From: Pseudooctadecabacter sp. | Lineage (GTDB): Bacteria > Pseudomonadota > Alphaproteobacteria > Rhodobacterales > Rhodobacteraceae | DNA length: 46,243 nt | NCBI RefSeq assembly: GCF_020627745.1 | Contig: NZ_JAHDGE010000024.1 | Span: 1 to 46,243, forward strand | Direction of reading: 5' to 3' | Part shown: piece after piece, positions 35,050-43,579 of the stretch | How the letters are laid out: every line of letters begins with the position of its first letter | Position numbering within the stretch: the stretch's first letter is position 1 | Notes under the pieces: generated by a model | What the model saw: only the letters and a program-made list of their open reading frames with translations | Database searches by the model: none | Told to the model about the DNA's origin: nothing | Position numbers and translations under genes: made by a program

Positions 35050-35739
35050 TCAAACCGCGTTCAGCGCGGCCTCTCGGATCGCCCGGATGTTGTCACCGTA
35101 GACGCCTGGGTTGTCCACCGACCCGCCACGGAACACCGCCGATCCGGCCACCAGCACATCGGCTCCGGCTTGCGCAACCAAAGGCGCCGTGTCCGGGTCG
35201 ATCCCGCCGTCCACCTGAATGTGAATGGGACGGTCCCCGACCATTGCACGACACCGCGCAACCTTATCAACCATGGCATGGGTGAACTTCTGCCCCCCGA
35301 AACCGGGATTGATCGTCATGATCAGGATCATGTCGATGTCATCAAGAATGTCGGCCACATGGTCCAGCGGGGTCGTCATGTTCAGCGCGACACCCGCCTT
35401 GCAGCCTTCCGCCCGGACCGATTGCAAAGACCTGTGCAAATGGGGGCCAGCCTCGGCATGAACCGTGATCATATCGCTGCCCGCTTTGGCAAAATCCCCG
35501 ATGTAGGGGTCGGCAGGCGAAATCATCAGATGGACGTCCATAAATGTGGTCACATGGGGGCGGATCGCCGCAACCACATTCGGCCCGATTGTCAGGTTGG
35601 GAACGAAATGACCGTCCATGGGATCGACATGAATCCAGTCTGCGCCTTCGGCCTCAACTGCACGAATTTCAGCGCCAAGGTTGGCAAAATCCGCCGACAG
35701 GATGGACGGCGCAATCTTGATGGAACGGTCGAAGGACAT
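35050..35739 (-). CDS. rpe: Ribulose-phosphate 3-epimerase
   Basis: Interconverts ribulose 5-phosphate and xylulose 5-phosphate. 229 residues from ATG 35739 ([20 protein letters not shown]), with AGGAAAACC-type purine-rich sequence upstream inverted; the longer open frame to 36231 crosses the divergent regulator and is rejected. TIM-barrel motifs: [34 protein letters not shown] and VDGGI with metal and catalytic residues present. It links the xylose and deoxyribose genes of the window to the pentose phosphate pathway, and is divergent from an AraC-type gene. Confidence 0.95.
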   Translation of the reverse strand: MSFDRSIKIAPSILSADFANLGAEIRAVEAEGADWIHVDPMDGHFVPNLTIGPNVVAAIRPHVTTFMDVHLMISPADPYIGDFAKAGSDMITVHAEAGPHLHRSLQSVRAEGCKAGVALNMTTPLDHVADILDDIDMILIMTINPGFGGQKFTHAMVDKVARCRAMVGDRPIHIQVDGGIDPDTAPLVAQAGADVLVAGSAVFRGGSVDNPGVYGDNIRAIREAALNAV

Positions 35740-35778
35740 AAGGAAAACCCTGCTTGTGAAGACTGACATCCTCCTAGC

Positions 35779-35831
35779 GTGTCGCCGGGATTTTGTCACA
35801 CCGGTTTTCGGCCGGTGTCGCCGGAGTTTTG
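35779..35831. promoter_or_regulatory. Direct and inverted repeats in the rpe / AraC-type intergenic region
   Basis: The 10-mer GTGTCGCCGG occurs at 35779-35788 and 35815-35824, each followed by a similar ATTTTG/GTTTTG tail, so the units start 36 bp apart. Between and overlapping them is an inverted repeat ACACCGG (35798-35804) / CCGGTGT (35812-35818). Direct repeats are the usual operator form of AraC-family proteins, so these may be sites of the adjacent regulator. The target is inferred. Confidence 0.55.
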
Positions 35832-35868
35832 ACTGCCCTAGATCAAATTTCCATGCTAATTGAGGTCT

Positions 35869-36717
35869 ATGACCTGCCCCTCCCTGTCCGCATCCGACAT
35901 TTTCGCAGCGAACGAAGCTTTCGTTCTCAGCCGTGCCGATCTGGACAACCGCCGGCCTCGCGATCTGCATGTGCAGGATTTCTATGAGATGATCTGGGTC
36001 CAGAATGGACAGGTGCGCCTGCACACGGACAGCACACCGCGCGACCTGACCGAAGGACATCTTGTCTTTGTCGCACCCGACCAGCGTCATGCGATACAGG
36101 GCCGTGGGGAAGCCGCCCTTGTCGTTTCTGTGGCTATCCGTCCGGGCGTCGTACGCGCCTTGGGCAACAGGCATGAGGACCTGACCGGATTTGCATTCTG
36201 GTCCGGTGGCTCCACCCCGTTTGTCACGCACCGTGACATGCGACAGCTGGCCGATCTGAACGCAGCCGCCTTGCGGCTTGAACGCAGTCCGCGTGACAAA
36301 CTCTATCTCGAGGCTTTTTTACTGCCGCTTCTGACAGCGCTTGACCGTCCGCCCGAACAGATGGCCGACGGCGCGCCGGACTGGCTGATTGCGGCCTGCG
36401 CTGCGGCCCGTGATCCCGCCCTGTTTCAAAAAGGGGCCGCCGGTTTCGTGGATCATTGCGGGCGTGCGCATCCCCATGTGTCGCGCACGATGCGTCGCTA
36501 TATGGGTCAGACACCGGTCGCATATATCACCGGATTGCGGATGGCCTATGCGGCGCGGCGGCTGACAGGCACGGCAGACAGCCTGACCGAAATTGCAGCC
36601 GACTGCGGCCTTCCCAACCTGTCGCATTTTCACAAAACGTTCTTTGCGGCTTTTGGCGAGACACCCCAGAAGTACCGCAAGGCGCGCCAGCGCGACCTTG
36701 TCCAGCCCCGTCTTTGA
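35869..36717 (+). CDS. AraC-family transcriptional regulator with N-terminal cupin-like domain
   Basis: 282 residues from ATG 35869; an in-frame TTG at 35860 would add three. The N-terminal half looks like a cupin sensor ([35 protein letters not shown]). The C-terminal double HTH includes [20 protein letters not shown] and the AraC signature [31 protein letters not shown]. It lies directly upstream of deoC and the ALDH gene on the same strand and is divergent from rpe, so it probably controls one of these units. Confidence 0.88.
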   Translation: MTCPSLSASDIFAANEAFVLSRADLDNRRPRDLHVQDFYEMIWVQNGQVRLHTDSTPRDLTEGHLVFVAPDQRHAIQGRGEAALVVSVAIRPGVVRALGNRHEDLTGFAFWSGGSTPFVTHRDMRQLADLNAAALRLERSPRDKLYLEAFLLPLLTALDRPPEQMADGAPDWLIAACAAARDPALFQKGAAGFVDHCGRAHPHVSRTMRRYMGQTPVAYITGLRMAYAARRLTGTADSLTEIAADCGLPNLSHFHKTFFAAFGETPQKYRKARQRDLVQPRL

Positions 36718-36750
36718 CGGCCCGTCACTTCTTGCCAAGGGGCATCCGCC

Positions 36751-37773
36751 ATGACAGGCTGGTGCCTCACAAACCGGACCCGCCCCATGCACACGATGAC
36801 CCCAACCGACACCCAGCTTCCGCAAGTGCAGGAGCCGCGCAACGACGGCACGCCTCTGGACCTGAGCTGGGTGCGTGGGGTGCAGGCCAATACATCGGCC
36901 ATCGAACGCCGCGCCGCCTCCTTGCCGGGACGGCGCACCGTGAAAAAGGACTATCAGGCGGCATGGCTGTGCAAGGCCATCAGCCTGATGGACCTGACCA
37001 CACTGTCCGGCGATGACACCGAAGGGCGCGTGCGCCGGCTGTGTGCCAAGGCCCGCCAACCCGTCCGTGCCGATCTTCTGGACGCACTGGGCATGGAAGG
37101 TCTCACCACCGGGGCGATTTGCGTCTATCACGACATGGTCCCAACGGCCGTTGATGCCTTGCGCGGCACATCTATTCCCGTGGCCGCGGTGTCCACAGGA
37201 TTTCCCGCAGGTCTGTCGCCGTTTCATCTGCGCATCGCCGAGGTGGGGGAAAGCGTCGCCGCAGGCGCCGAAGAAATTGATATCGTCATCACCCGCCGCC
37301 ATGTCCTGCAGGGAAATTGGCAAGCGCTCTATGATGAAATGGCGCACATGCGCGCGGCCTGCGGGTCTGCCCATGTGAAGGCCATTCTTGCCACCGGCGA
37401 ATTGGGCAGTCTGCGCAACGTCGCCCGTGCCAGCCTCGTATGCATGATGGCAGGGGCCGATTTCATCAAAACCTCGACCGGGAAGGAAGGCGTGAACGCG
37501 ACCCTCCCCGTCACCCTGACCATGATCCGCGCCATTCGCGACTATCACACACGCACCGGCCTTCGCGTCGGATACAAACCGGCGGGTGGTATCAGCAAGG
37601 CCAAGGATGCCCTGGTTTATCTAAGCCTGATCAAGGAAGAACTGGGCGACCGCTGGCTGCAGCCCGACCTGTTCCGCTTCGGGGCCTCTTCGCTTTTGGG
37701 CGACATCGAACGCCAGTTGGAACATCACGTGACCGGCGGGTATTCCGCCGGCTGGCGTCATGCAATCGGATAG
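36751..37773 (+). CDS. deoC: Deoxyribose-phosphate aldolase
   Basis: Cleaves 2-deoxyribose 5-phosphate to acetaldehyde and glyceraldehyde 3-phosphate. 340 residues from ATG 36751 (AAGGGG upstream); ATG 36787 is an alternative giving 328. It is of the long, DERA-like form with a ~60-residue N-terminal extension. Active-site segments: VKAILATGELG and DFIKTSTGKEGVNATL with the Schiff-base Lys, then GYKPAGGISKAKDAL. The acetaldehyde product is a likely substrate of the ALDH encoded next. Confidence 0.93.
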   Translation: MTGWCLTNRTRPMHTMTPTDTQLPQVQEPRNDGTPLDLSWVRGVQANTSAIERRAASLPGRRTVKKDYQAAWLCKAISLMDLTTLSGDDTEGRVRRLCAKARQPVRADLLDALGMEGLTTGAICVYHDMVPTAVDALRGTSIPVAAVSTGFPAGLSPFHLRIAEVGESVAAGAEEIDIVITRRHVLQGNWQALYDEMAHMRAACGSAHVKAILATGELGSLRNVARASLVCMMAGADFIKTSTGKEGVNATLPVTLTMIRAIRDYHTRTGLRVGYKPAGGISKAKDALVYLSLIKEELGDRWLQPDLFRFGASSLLGDIERQLEHHVTGGYSAGWRHAIG

Positions 37774-37782
37774 GTCGGATAT

Positions 37783-37806
37783 GAGTATTTTTGGCAAAAC
37801 GAAACA
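37783..37806 (+). repeat. Dispersed 24-bp element, copy 1 (upstream of the ALDH gene)
   Basis: Begins GAGTATTTTTGGCAAAAC. It matches the inverted copy at 45520-45543 at 22 of 24 positions and lies 64 nt before the ALDH start, in the sense orientation. Weaker relatives are at 10574 and 40207. Role unknown; it may be a promoter-proximal or transcript-end element. Confidence 0.6.
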
Positions 37807-37869
37807 CGACGTCACCCCGATTTTGCAAACGGCGCGGGCGACATTCGAGATCAGACAGGGCATTCAACC

Positions 37870-40188
37870 ATGACCATCCGCGACATCTTTGAAAGCATGG
37901 ATTACGGCCCGGCCCCGGAAGACGCGTCCGACGCGCGGGCATGGATCGCGGACCGCGGCGGCCTTGCGGGACATTTCATCAACGGCAAATGGGACGTGCT
38001 GCGCGATGACTTTGCCACACGCAATCCCGCCACAGGCGAGGTTCTGGCCGGCGTCACCAAAGGCACCGAAGCCGAAGTCAACCGCGCGGTGGCCGCTGCG
38101 CGCAAAGCCCAGCCAAAATGGGCAAAAGACGCCAAGGCCCGCGCCCGCATCCTCTATGCGATTGCGCGGCTTTTGCAGAAAAATGCGCGGCTTCTCGCAG
38201 TGATGGAGACCCTCGACACCGGAAAGCCCATTCGCGAGGCGCGCGACATTGATGTGCCACTGGCGATCCGCCATTTTTACCACCACGCGGGTTTCGCCCA
38301 ACTGATGGACGACGAATTGCCCGACGCCGCCCCCTTGGGCGTGTGCGGCCAGATCATCCCGTGGAACTTCCCGCTTCTGATGCTGGCGTGGAAAATCGCA
38401 CCGGCGCTGGCGATGGGCAATACCGTGGTTCTCAAACCGGCCGAATATACGCCCATGACCGCGATGGTCTTTGCCGAAATCTGTATCCACGCGGGCGTAC
38501 CCCCCGGCGTTGTCAATATCGTCACCGGCGATGGTGAAACGGGGGCCGCACTGGTCCGCGCCGATGTGGACAAGATCGCCTTTACCGGCTCGACCGCCGT
38601 GGGCCGGCTCATCCGGGAAGAGACCGCAGGGACAGGCAAGGCGCTGTCTTTGGAACTGGGCGGCAAATCCCCCTATATCGTATTCGACGACGCGGACCTC
38701 GACAGCGCTGTCGAAGGTCTGGTGGATGCGATCTGGTTCAACGGTGGTCAGGTCTGCTGCGCGGGATCACGGCTTATCGTCCAGGAAGGCATCGCCGAAA
38801 GGTTCTATTCCAAACTGAAGACACGTATGGACGCCCTGCGCATCGGTGATCCTCTCGACAAATGTATCGACGTCGGCGCCATCGTCGACCCTGTGCAACT
38901 GCAACAGATCGCATCGCTTGTTGACGCAAACACCGCAGGCGAAACCTACCAGTGCAGCGCACCGGACGGGTGCTATTACCCTCCGACCCTTATCACCGGT
39001 CTTGCCCCGTCTGACACCCTCATGCAGGAGGAAATCTTTGGCCCGGTGCTGGTCGCCACGACATTCCGCACACCCGCCGAAGCGGTCGAGGTTGCCAACA
39101 ACACCCGTTACGGTTTGGCGGCATCTGTCTGGACAGAGAACGTGAACCTCGCCCTCGACATCGCCCCCAAACTTGTTTGTGGCATCGTCTGGGTCAATGC
39201 CACGAACCTGATGGATGCAGCCGCAGGCTTTGGCGGCGTCCGCGAAAGCGGCTTTGGCCGCGAAGGGGGCTGGGAAGGTCTGCTGGGATATACGCGCCCC
39301 AAAGGCAAGGCGGCGGCCCTGACTGCGCCCGAACCCTTCACCAGCGATGACGGCACACCAGCAGACCCTCTCGACCGGACGGCGAAACTTTATATCGGTG
39401 GCAAACAGGCCCGTCCTGACGGCGGTTACAGCAAGCCCGTTTTCAACAGATCCGGCCAGCTTTTGGGCCATGCCAGCCTCGCCAACCGCAAAGATCTCCG
39501 CAACGCGGTAGAGGCCATGTCAGCCGCCAAAGGATGGTCAAAAAGCACCGGCCACCTGCGGGCCCAAATCCTCTACTATGTCGCGGAAAACCTGTCTGCC
39601 CGTGCAGAGGAATTCGCCCTGCGCATCAACGCCCTCACCGGCACCAAACACGGCAAATCCGAGGTCGAGGCGGCCATAGACTGGCTTTTCACATGGGCCG
39701 CCTGGGCAGACAAACACGACGGCGCAGCCAAATCCGTCCCGATCCGCGGCGTGGCCGTTGCCATGAATGAACCGGTTGGCAACATCGGAATTCTGACCGA
39801 TGACAACCGGCCCCTGATGGGGTTGATCGAACCACTGGCGCCGGCCCTCGCCATGGGCAACCGCGTCACAGCGGTGGCCTCGGAGGCCTATCCCTTGGCG
39901 GCGACCGACTTCTATCAGGTCCTTGAAACCTCTGATGTGCCCGCCGGTGTGGTGAACATCCTGACGGGTCCCCATTCCGACCTTGCCCCCCATATGGCCG
40001 CGCATGGAAACCTCGATGCGGTTTGGTCCTTCTCCTCGGCCGACATCAGTCAGGTGATCGAGGCAGGATCGGCCGCGAACCTCAAACGCACATGGGTCAA
40101 CAACGGCTTGTCCCGGACATGGCCATCAGCCATCTGGCGCGCGCAGAGTACCGAGGTCAAAACAATCTGGATTCCCTACGGCGAATGA
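37870..40188 (+). CDS. Two-domain aldehyde dehydrogenase (ALDH16-like)
   Basis: NAD-dependent aldehyde oxidation, 772 residues. The first domain (about 1-480) is complete: general base Glu262 (LSLELGGKSPY) and catalytic Cys296 (GGQVCCAGSR), 34 residues apart as in ALDH2; IPWNFPLLML and EEIFGPVL are also present. The second domain (about 490-772, KLYIGGKQARPDGGYSKPVF onward) repeats the ALDH fold but contains no cysteine at all, so it cannot be catalytic. This is the known ALDH16 architecture, and its bacterial members include marine Rhodobacterales. Acetaldehyde from DeoC is a plausible substrate. Confidence 0.9.
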   Translation: MTIRDIFESMDYGPAPEDASDARAWIADRGGLAGHFINGKWDVLRDDFATRNPATGEVLAGVTKGTEAEVNRAVAAARKAQPKWAKDAKARARILYAIARLLQKNARLLAVMETLDTGKPIREARDIDVPLAIRHFYHHAGFAQLMDDELPDAAPLGVCGQIIPWNFPLLMLAWKIAPALAMGNTVVLKPAEYTPMTAMVFAEICIHAGVPPGVVNIVTGDGETGAALVRADVDKIAFTGSTAVGRLIREETAGTGKALSLELGGKSPYIVFDDADLDSAVEGLVDAIWFNGGQVCCAGSRLIVQEGIAERFYSKLKTRMDALRIGDPLDKCIDVGAIVDPVQLQQIASLVDANTAGETYQCSAPDGCYYPPTLITGLAPSDTLMQEEIFGPVLVATTFRTPAEAVEVANNTRYGLAASVWTENVNLALDIAPKLVCGIVWVNATNLMDAAAGFGGVRESGFGREGGWEGLLGYTRPKGKAAALTAPEPFTSDDGTPADPLDRTAKLYIGGKQARPDGGYSKPVFNRSGQLLGHASLANRKDLRNAVEAMSAAKGWSKSTGHLRAQILYYVAENLSARAEEFALRINALTGTKHGKSEVEAAIDWLFTWAAWADKHDGAAKSVPIRGVAVAMNEPVGNIGILTDDNRPLMGLIEPLAPALAMGNRVTAVASEAYPLAATDFYQVLETSDVPAGVVNILTGPHSDLAPHMAAHGNLDAVWSFSSADISQVIEAGSAANLKRTWVNNGLSRTWPSAIWRAQSTEVKTIWIPYGE

Positions 40189-40206
40189 CCTGCGGTTCTC
40201 TGGTTC

Positions 40207-40290
40207 GAAAATACCTCGGGGTGAGGCCGCAGGCCGAGGGGCAGCGCCCCTGAACGCGCCCCGCAGGGGCGCCCCCGCCCGCCGCAGGCG
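40207..40290. terminator. GC-rich hairpin array between two convergent genes
   Basis: After an AAAATACCTCGGGG element (40208-40221) come short perfect hairpins with 3-nt loops: AGGGGC-agc-GCCCCT (40237-40251), GCGCCCC-gca-GGGGCGC (40256-40272) and a smaller CGCC-gca-GGCG around 40279-40290. They lie between the ALDH stop and the stop of the leftward DUF1523-like gene, so they may serve as a two-way terminator. Similar GC-rich intergenic blocks are, to my knowledge, common in Rhodobacterales. Confidence 0.55.
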
Positions 40291-40302
40291 CGGATCGTCA
40301 GA

Positions 40303-41001
40303 TCACTTCTTTGATTTCCACGTGTCCAGCCAGCGCCGGAACCGGCCCCGCCGTTCGGCCAGATCCGCATTCACGTGATCCAGACGGTCGCCGGCACTGT
40401 CAGCCAGCGGATCAAGCGTCCGTTCGCGAAACTGCAGCCACATGGCGCGCACAAACAGAAGTCCCGCAATCAGGACCACAAAAATGATCAGATTGACCCA
40501 AGGAAAGGGCCGGTAATCCATGGGGTTCTCACCTTCCGCCACTTCAATGGTGCGGATCGACACGGCATTGGGATAAATGGATGCCCAGCGGATCCGCCAG
40601 CCATAATGGGTCACAACAACCCATTCACGTGGCGCGGCAATCGAAATGGCCGCCGCGGCCTCGGCCTGCAAATCGGAACTGTCGAACTTGAAATAGGGTG
40701 GGTAAATCCAGCCCGTGTCCTCGTTGCGATAAACCATCGTTTCGGGGTCGCCGCCACGGATCAGGCCGAACATATATGTGGGCAGCCGTTCGGTATTGAT
40801 CAGACGCAGGTCGCGTGTCACGCCGTCCAGCTGCCCGCTGTCGGCCTGCGCATAGAACAGGCGCTGCAATCCGCCGAAATCGGTCCGGATAATCTCCGTC
40901 GATGTGACCCGTGCCACATCCTGCTGTGGCATGACGTAGTGCAGGAACAGCCCGACAATCAGCAGCAAGGCAATTCGGAAAACGCGGCGTAGATTTCGCA
41001 T
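40303..41001 (-). CDS. DUF1523-like membrane protein
   Basis: 232 residues. An N-terminal helix (VFRIALLLIVGLFLHYVMPQ) and a second helix near 175-195 (WVNLIIFVVLIAGLLFVRAM) enclose a periplasmic domain of about 150 residues; the C-terminal ~35 residues are charged and cytoplasmic (RRGRFRRWLDTWKSKK). The segment QQDVARVTSTEIIRTD followed by GRDPETMVYRNEDTG-like sequence recalls the DUF1523 family of Rhodobacterales; I am fairly but not fully sure. Last gene of the leftward unknown operon. Confidence 0.75.
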   Translation of the reverse strand: MRNLRRVFRIALLLIVGLFLHYVMPQQDVARVTSTEIIRTDFGGLQRLFYAQADSGQLDGVTRDLRLINTERLPTYMFGLIRGGDPETMVYRNEDTGWIYPPYFKFDSSDLQAEAAAAISIAAPREWVVVTHYGWRIRWASIYPNAVSIRTIEVAEGENPMDYRPFPWVNLIIFVVLIAGLLFVRAMWLQFRERTLDPLADSAGDRLDHVNADLAERRGRFRRWLDTWKSKK

Positions 41002-41012
41002 GGGGCCAACCT

Positions 41013-41273
41013 TCAGTTGATGAAATAGATGATCGTGCCTACCACGATCGGGGGAATGACGAAGATCAGCCAGATCAGCTTTTTGCGCAATCCGGCTTCG
41101 TACTTGGCCATGCCGTCTGCGATATACGCCTCACGGGTCATGCCGTCCACCGGAGCCTCGTCCCACCAGTTTTCCAGCTTTTCGCGGCGCACCGACCGCG
41201 AATAAAGGGTGACACAAATATAGATCACCCCGAGGATGACAAAACCACCCAGGACCAGTCTGACAAATCCCAT
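41013..41273 (-). CDS. Small two-helix membrane protein, unknown function
   Basis: 86 residues. Helix 1 (VRLVLGGFVILGVIYICVTL), then a basic turn RSVRREKLENWWDEA and a soluble stretch to about residue 62, then helix 2 (LIWLIFVIPPIVVGTIIYFI) ending the protein. Both ends are probably on the same side. ATG 41273 directly abuts the stop of the 448-residue gene upstream and the gene ends 11 nt before the DUF1523-like start. I do not recognise a family. Confidence 0.75.
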   Translation of the reverse strand: MGFVRLVLGGFVILGVIYICVTLYSRSVRREKLENWWDEAPVDGMTREAYIADGMAKYEAGLRKKLIWLIFVIPPIVVGTIIYFIN

Positions 41274-42620
41274 TTACAGCCTCCTTACTGCGCCCCAGGG
41301 TCCGACCCGTTCGACAAGATCGGGCTGGGGGCCAGAACCGGCGGGGTCTTCCATCGGGGCTTCATGGCCGAACAAAGCATCACGCGTGCCGGCCTTGTCC
41401 ACTTGATATTCGGTCGCCAGAAATTCCGCGACATAGGCTTTCTTGGCATCCGGCCAGTCCATATAGGCCGCATAGAACGCCTCTTTGTGACAAATGAACA
41501 GCTGGCGCACGTCTTTGGGGGCCAGTTCGGCCAACAGCATGTTCACCAGATCGGCATCCTCGTGAGGACGGGCGCGCAACGTGTAGAAATACGCAGGATG
41601 TTCACTGTCAATGCGGGGCCACGGCCCGCCATCCTCGGCCCAGCGCACAAGATCGGCCAACCCCTGCCATTCGGCGGGCAGCTTGTCGAAATGCCGCTGG
41701 CCCAAACGCCGCAGATCGCGCCGCGTGGCCCGCGTCAGATCCTCGCCCAGACCGGCGGCCACATCGGCCACGATGAAATCCATCTTCTGTCGCAGGATCG
41801 CGGCGCTGTCGATGCCGCGTGCCTCGACAATCGGCTCCACCAGATCGTTTAGCTTGAGGAACTGCGCAATCGCAGACCGGTTGGCGCCGCTGATGACAGT
41901 TTCCGTCACCCCTGCCACGGCCTGTGCGTCGCCCATGGCGATTGCCGCCGGCGCATCCACATCACGAAACAGATAGACGCCCCCGAAATGGGCGGTCCAG
42001 AAATTACGCTGTTCATAGGTTTGCGCGGTCAGGGCAACGGGGTTGCGCGTGATGTCCCCGGTGTCTTTTGCGAGGCCGATCATCTGGGCAATCAGCACGT
42101 CATCATACCACGCCGACGTTTCAGACATAAAACGATCAATGAGGCCACCCAACCGGTCCGCAGATGCCACCGCACCGTCTGTGGTATCTGCCTCAATCGT
42201 GACCGTCCCGATATCAAGAAGCCGCGCGGGCGTGGTCATGGCATAGACGGAATTGACCAATTCCCCCGCGACCGCATCGCGCGCCGTCAGGGCAAACAAC
42301 TGCGCCTCGTTGGCCTCGATGAACTGCCGCAATATCCCGCGTGAGGTTGAAAACTTGGCGTTCAGCAGCGGCGCGGTCTTCTGCTCTGTCGTCAGCAGGA
42401 TGAACTGCCGGTTCACGCCCTGATGGTTCAGGTACAGATCATCCCCCAATTCATCGCCGATCTCGGGGCTATAGCCCGAAATATCGACGTGAAAGTCCGC
42501 AAGCGCCGTGCGCTTTCCCGTCAGCCGTTCCAACGCGCGGTTATAACGGTCGACCAGAACCGGGCTGACCACGGGGATCAGATTGCCGAACATCAGACCT
42601 TTCTGGATTAGTCGTTTCAC
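41274..42620 (-). CDS. Soluble 448-residue protein of unknown function (possibly DUF6638)
   Basis: Starts MKRLIQKGLMFGNLIPVVSP. No signal peptide or transmembrane helix is evident; the composition is that of a mostly helical cytoplasmic protein with some acidic segments (ISGYSPEIGDELGDDLYLNH). No catalytic motif stands out. I recall the DUF6638 name for proteins of this kind in Rhodobacterales but cannot verify it. It is encoded between the two membrane protein genes and the small two-helix gene, with gaps of 1 and 0 nt, so it is surely co-translated with the ATPase operon. Confidence 0.75.
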   Translation of the reverse strand: MKRLIQKGLMFGNLIPVVSPVLVDRYNRALERLTGKRTALADFHVDISGYSPEIGDELGDDLYLNHQGVNRQFILLTTEQKTAPLLNAKFSTSRGILRQFIEANEAQLFALTARDAVAGELVNSVYAMTTPARLLDIGTVTIEADTTDGAVASADRLGGLIDRFMSETSAWYDDVLIAQMIGLAKDTGDITRNPVALTAQTYEQRNFWTAHFGGVYLFRDVDAPAAIAMGDAQAVAGVTETVISGANRSAIAQFLKLNDLVEPIVEARGIDSAAILRQKMDFIVADVAAGLGEDLTRATRRDLRRLGQRHFDKLPAEWQGLADLVRWAEDGGPWPRIDSEHPAYFYTLRARPHEDADLVNMLLAELAPKDVRQLFICHKEAFYAAYMDWPDAKKAYVAEFLATEYQVDKAGTRDALFGHEAPMEDPAGSGPQPDLVERVGPWGAVRRL

Positions 42621-42621
42621 C

Positions 42622-42978
42622 TCACCAAACCTCCTTCACCCAGTTGCGCGGGATATAGGCGATGGACAGCACCATCAGCGGCCCCCACATCAGCGCGGAA
42701 ATCAAACTGAGCCGCAGGAAATGGGCTGCCAAAGCCATCCCGCCTGTTTCCCACAGATCATCCACCCCGATCCCCTGCGAGGTATACAGCAGCGCGAAGA
42801 ATGCAGCGCCCACCCCAGCCATCACAATCGTCGAGGCCAGCGCGAGAAGCATCAGCCATTTGACGCCCTCAGGCCAGAACAGCGCCAAAAGCCGTGGCAC
42901 AAACCAGCCCAGCGCGGCCAAGACCAATGCGGGCAGGATCAGGCCCGTTGAAAAGGCCGCACTGGCAAAATCACCCAT
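42622..42978 (-). CDS. Polytopic membrane protein (about 3 helices), unknown function
   Basis: 118 residues from ATG 42978, with GGAGGGG at a spacing of about 6; a longer frame to 43005 has no ribosome binding site and overlaps more. Hydrophobic segments: LILPALVLAALGWFVPRLLA, WLMLLALASTIVMAGVGAAF and LISALMWGPLMVLSIAYIP. It overlaps the upstream membrane protein gene by 8 nt. Unrecognised. Confidence 0.75.
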   Translation of the reverse strand: MGDFASAAFSTGLILPALVLAALGWFVPRLLALFWPEGVKWLMLLALASTIVMAGVGAAFFALLYTSQGIGVDDLWETGGMALAAHFLRLSLISALMWGPLMVLSIAYIPRNWVKEVW

Positions 42979-43579
42979 GACGGCCCCTCCACCACATCGC
43001 AGCACAGATCAGCACGGTTGCCGCCAATGCGGCCCCCAACACTTTGACCAGTGTAAGTTCTCCCATCACGGCGGACCCGCCGAAAAACAGCACAAAGGCA
43101 CCGATGTGCAGGGCCACCCGTTGCACCGTCACCCAAACGGAACGCTGCCCCGCCAAACCCAGGGCAATGTCGACAGGCCACCAGACCAGCAACGCCATAC
43201 CCGGCCAGAACGCCGACACCCGCGACGTGTTTTGCATCCAGTCGAAATCGCCACCGAAGAACCAGAAGGCCGACACATAAAGGTGGACAGCATATCCCAC
43301 CCAAGCCGCCGACCAGAACGCAAGCCACACCCGCCCCGCACCCTGTAGGATCAAAGCGGCATAGGCCGGGATCAACAGAACAAGAACCGCCCAAGCCGTA
43401 TAGGCCGCCTGCCCCAAAGCCAGCGGATCATCCGTATCGGCCACCGGATTTGGCACAGCCTCACTCGCGGGCGGGACCCGCGACAAAAGCCCCATGTCCT
43501 GCGTCATGGACGCCGCCGCAAACGCCGCGACCATCAGGCCCGCCAGCAGCAAAAAGGCTATGGGAAACGGACGTATCAG
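42971..43579 (-). CDS. Polytopic membrane protein (about 6 helices), unknown function, probable CTG start
   Basis: No ATG or GTG is available in frame at the 5' end. The TTG at 43552 begins inside the first hydrophobic segment with no good ribosome binding site. The CTG at 43579 overlaps the ATPase stop as CTGA, has GGAGGG 6 nt upstream, and yields (M)IRPFPIAFLLLAGLMVAAF, with a positive residue before the helix; I chose it, giving 202 residues. Further helices include WAVLVLLIPAYAALILQGA, WLAFWSAAWVGYAVHLYVSA, VALHIGAFVLFFGGSAVM and a C-terminal one. Unrecognised family. Confidence 0.7.
   Translation of the reverse strand: MIRPFPIAFLLLAGLMVAAFAAASMTQDMGLLSRVPPASEAVPNPVADTDDPLALGQAAYTAWAVLVLLIPAYAALILQGAGRVWLAFWSAAWVGYAVHLYVSAFWFFGGDFDWMQNTSRVSAFWPGMALLVWWPVDIALGLAGQRSVWVTVQRVALHIGAFVLFFGGSAVMGELTLVKVLGAALAATVLICAAMWWRGRHG

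Noticed and set aside
35740..36231. N-terminal extension of rpe to 36231
   Set aside because: The added residues cross the divergent AraC-type coding region and its operator-like repeats; the family start [17 protein letters not shown] lies at 35739.
36319..37548. Open frame of 409 codons on the minus strand opposite the AraC-type gene and deoC
   Set aside because: Spans two real genes and their gap, which a true gene would not be expected to do; no recognisable domain.
40200..40213. GGTTCGAAA resembling a tRNA T-loop
   Set aside because: No acceptor, D or anticodon stems can be formed around it; it belongs to the AAAATACC repeat element.
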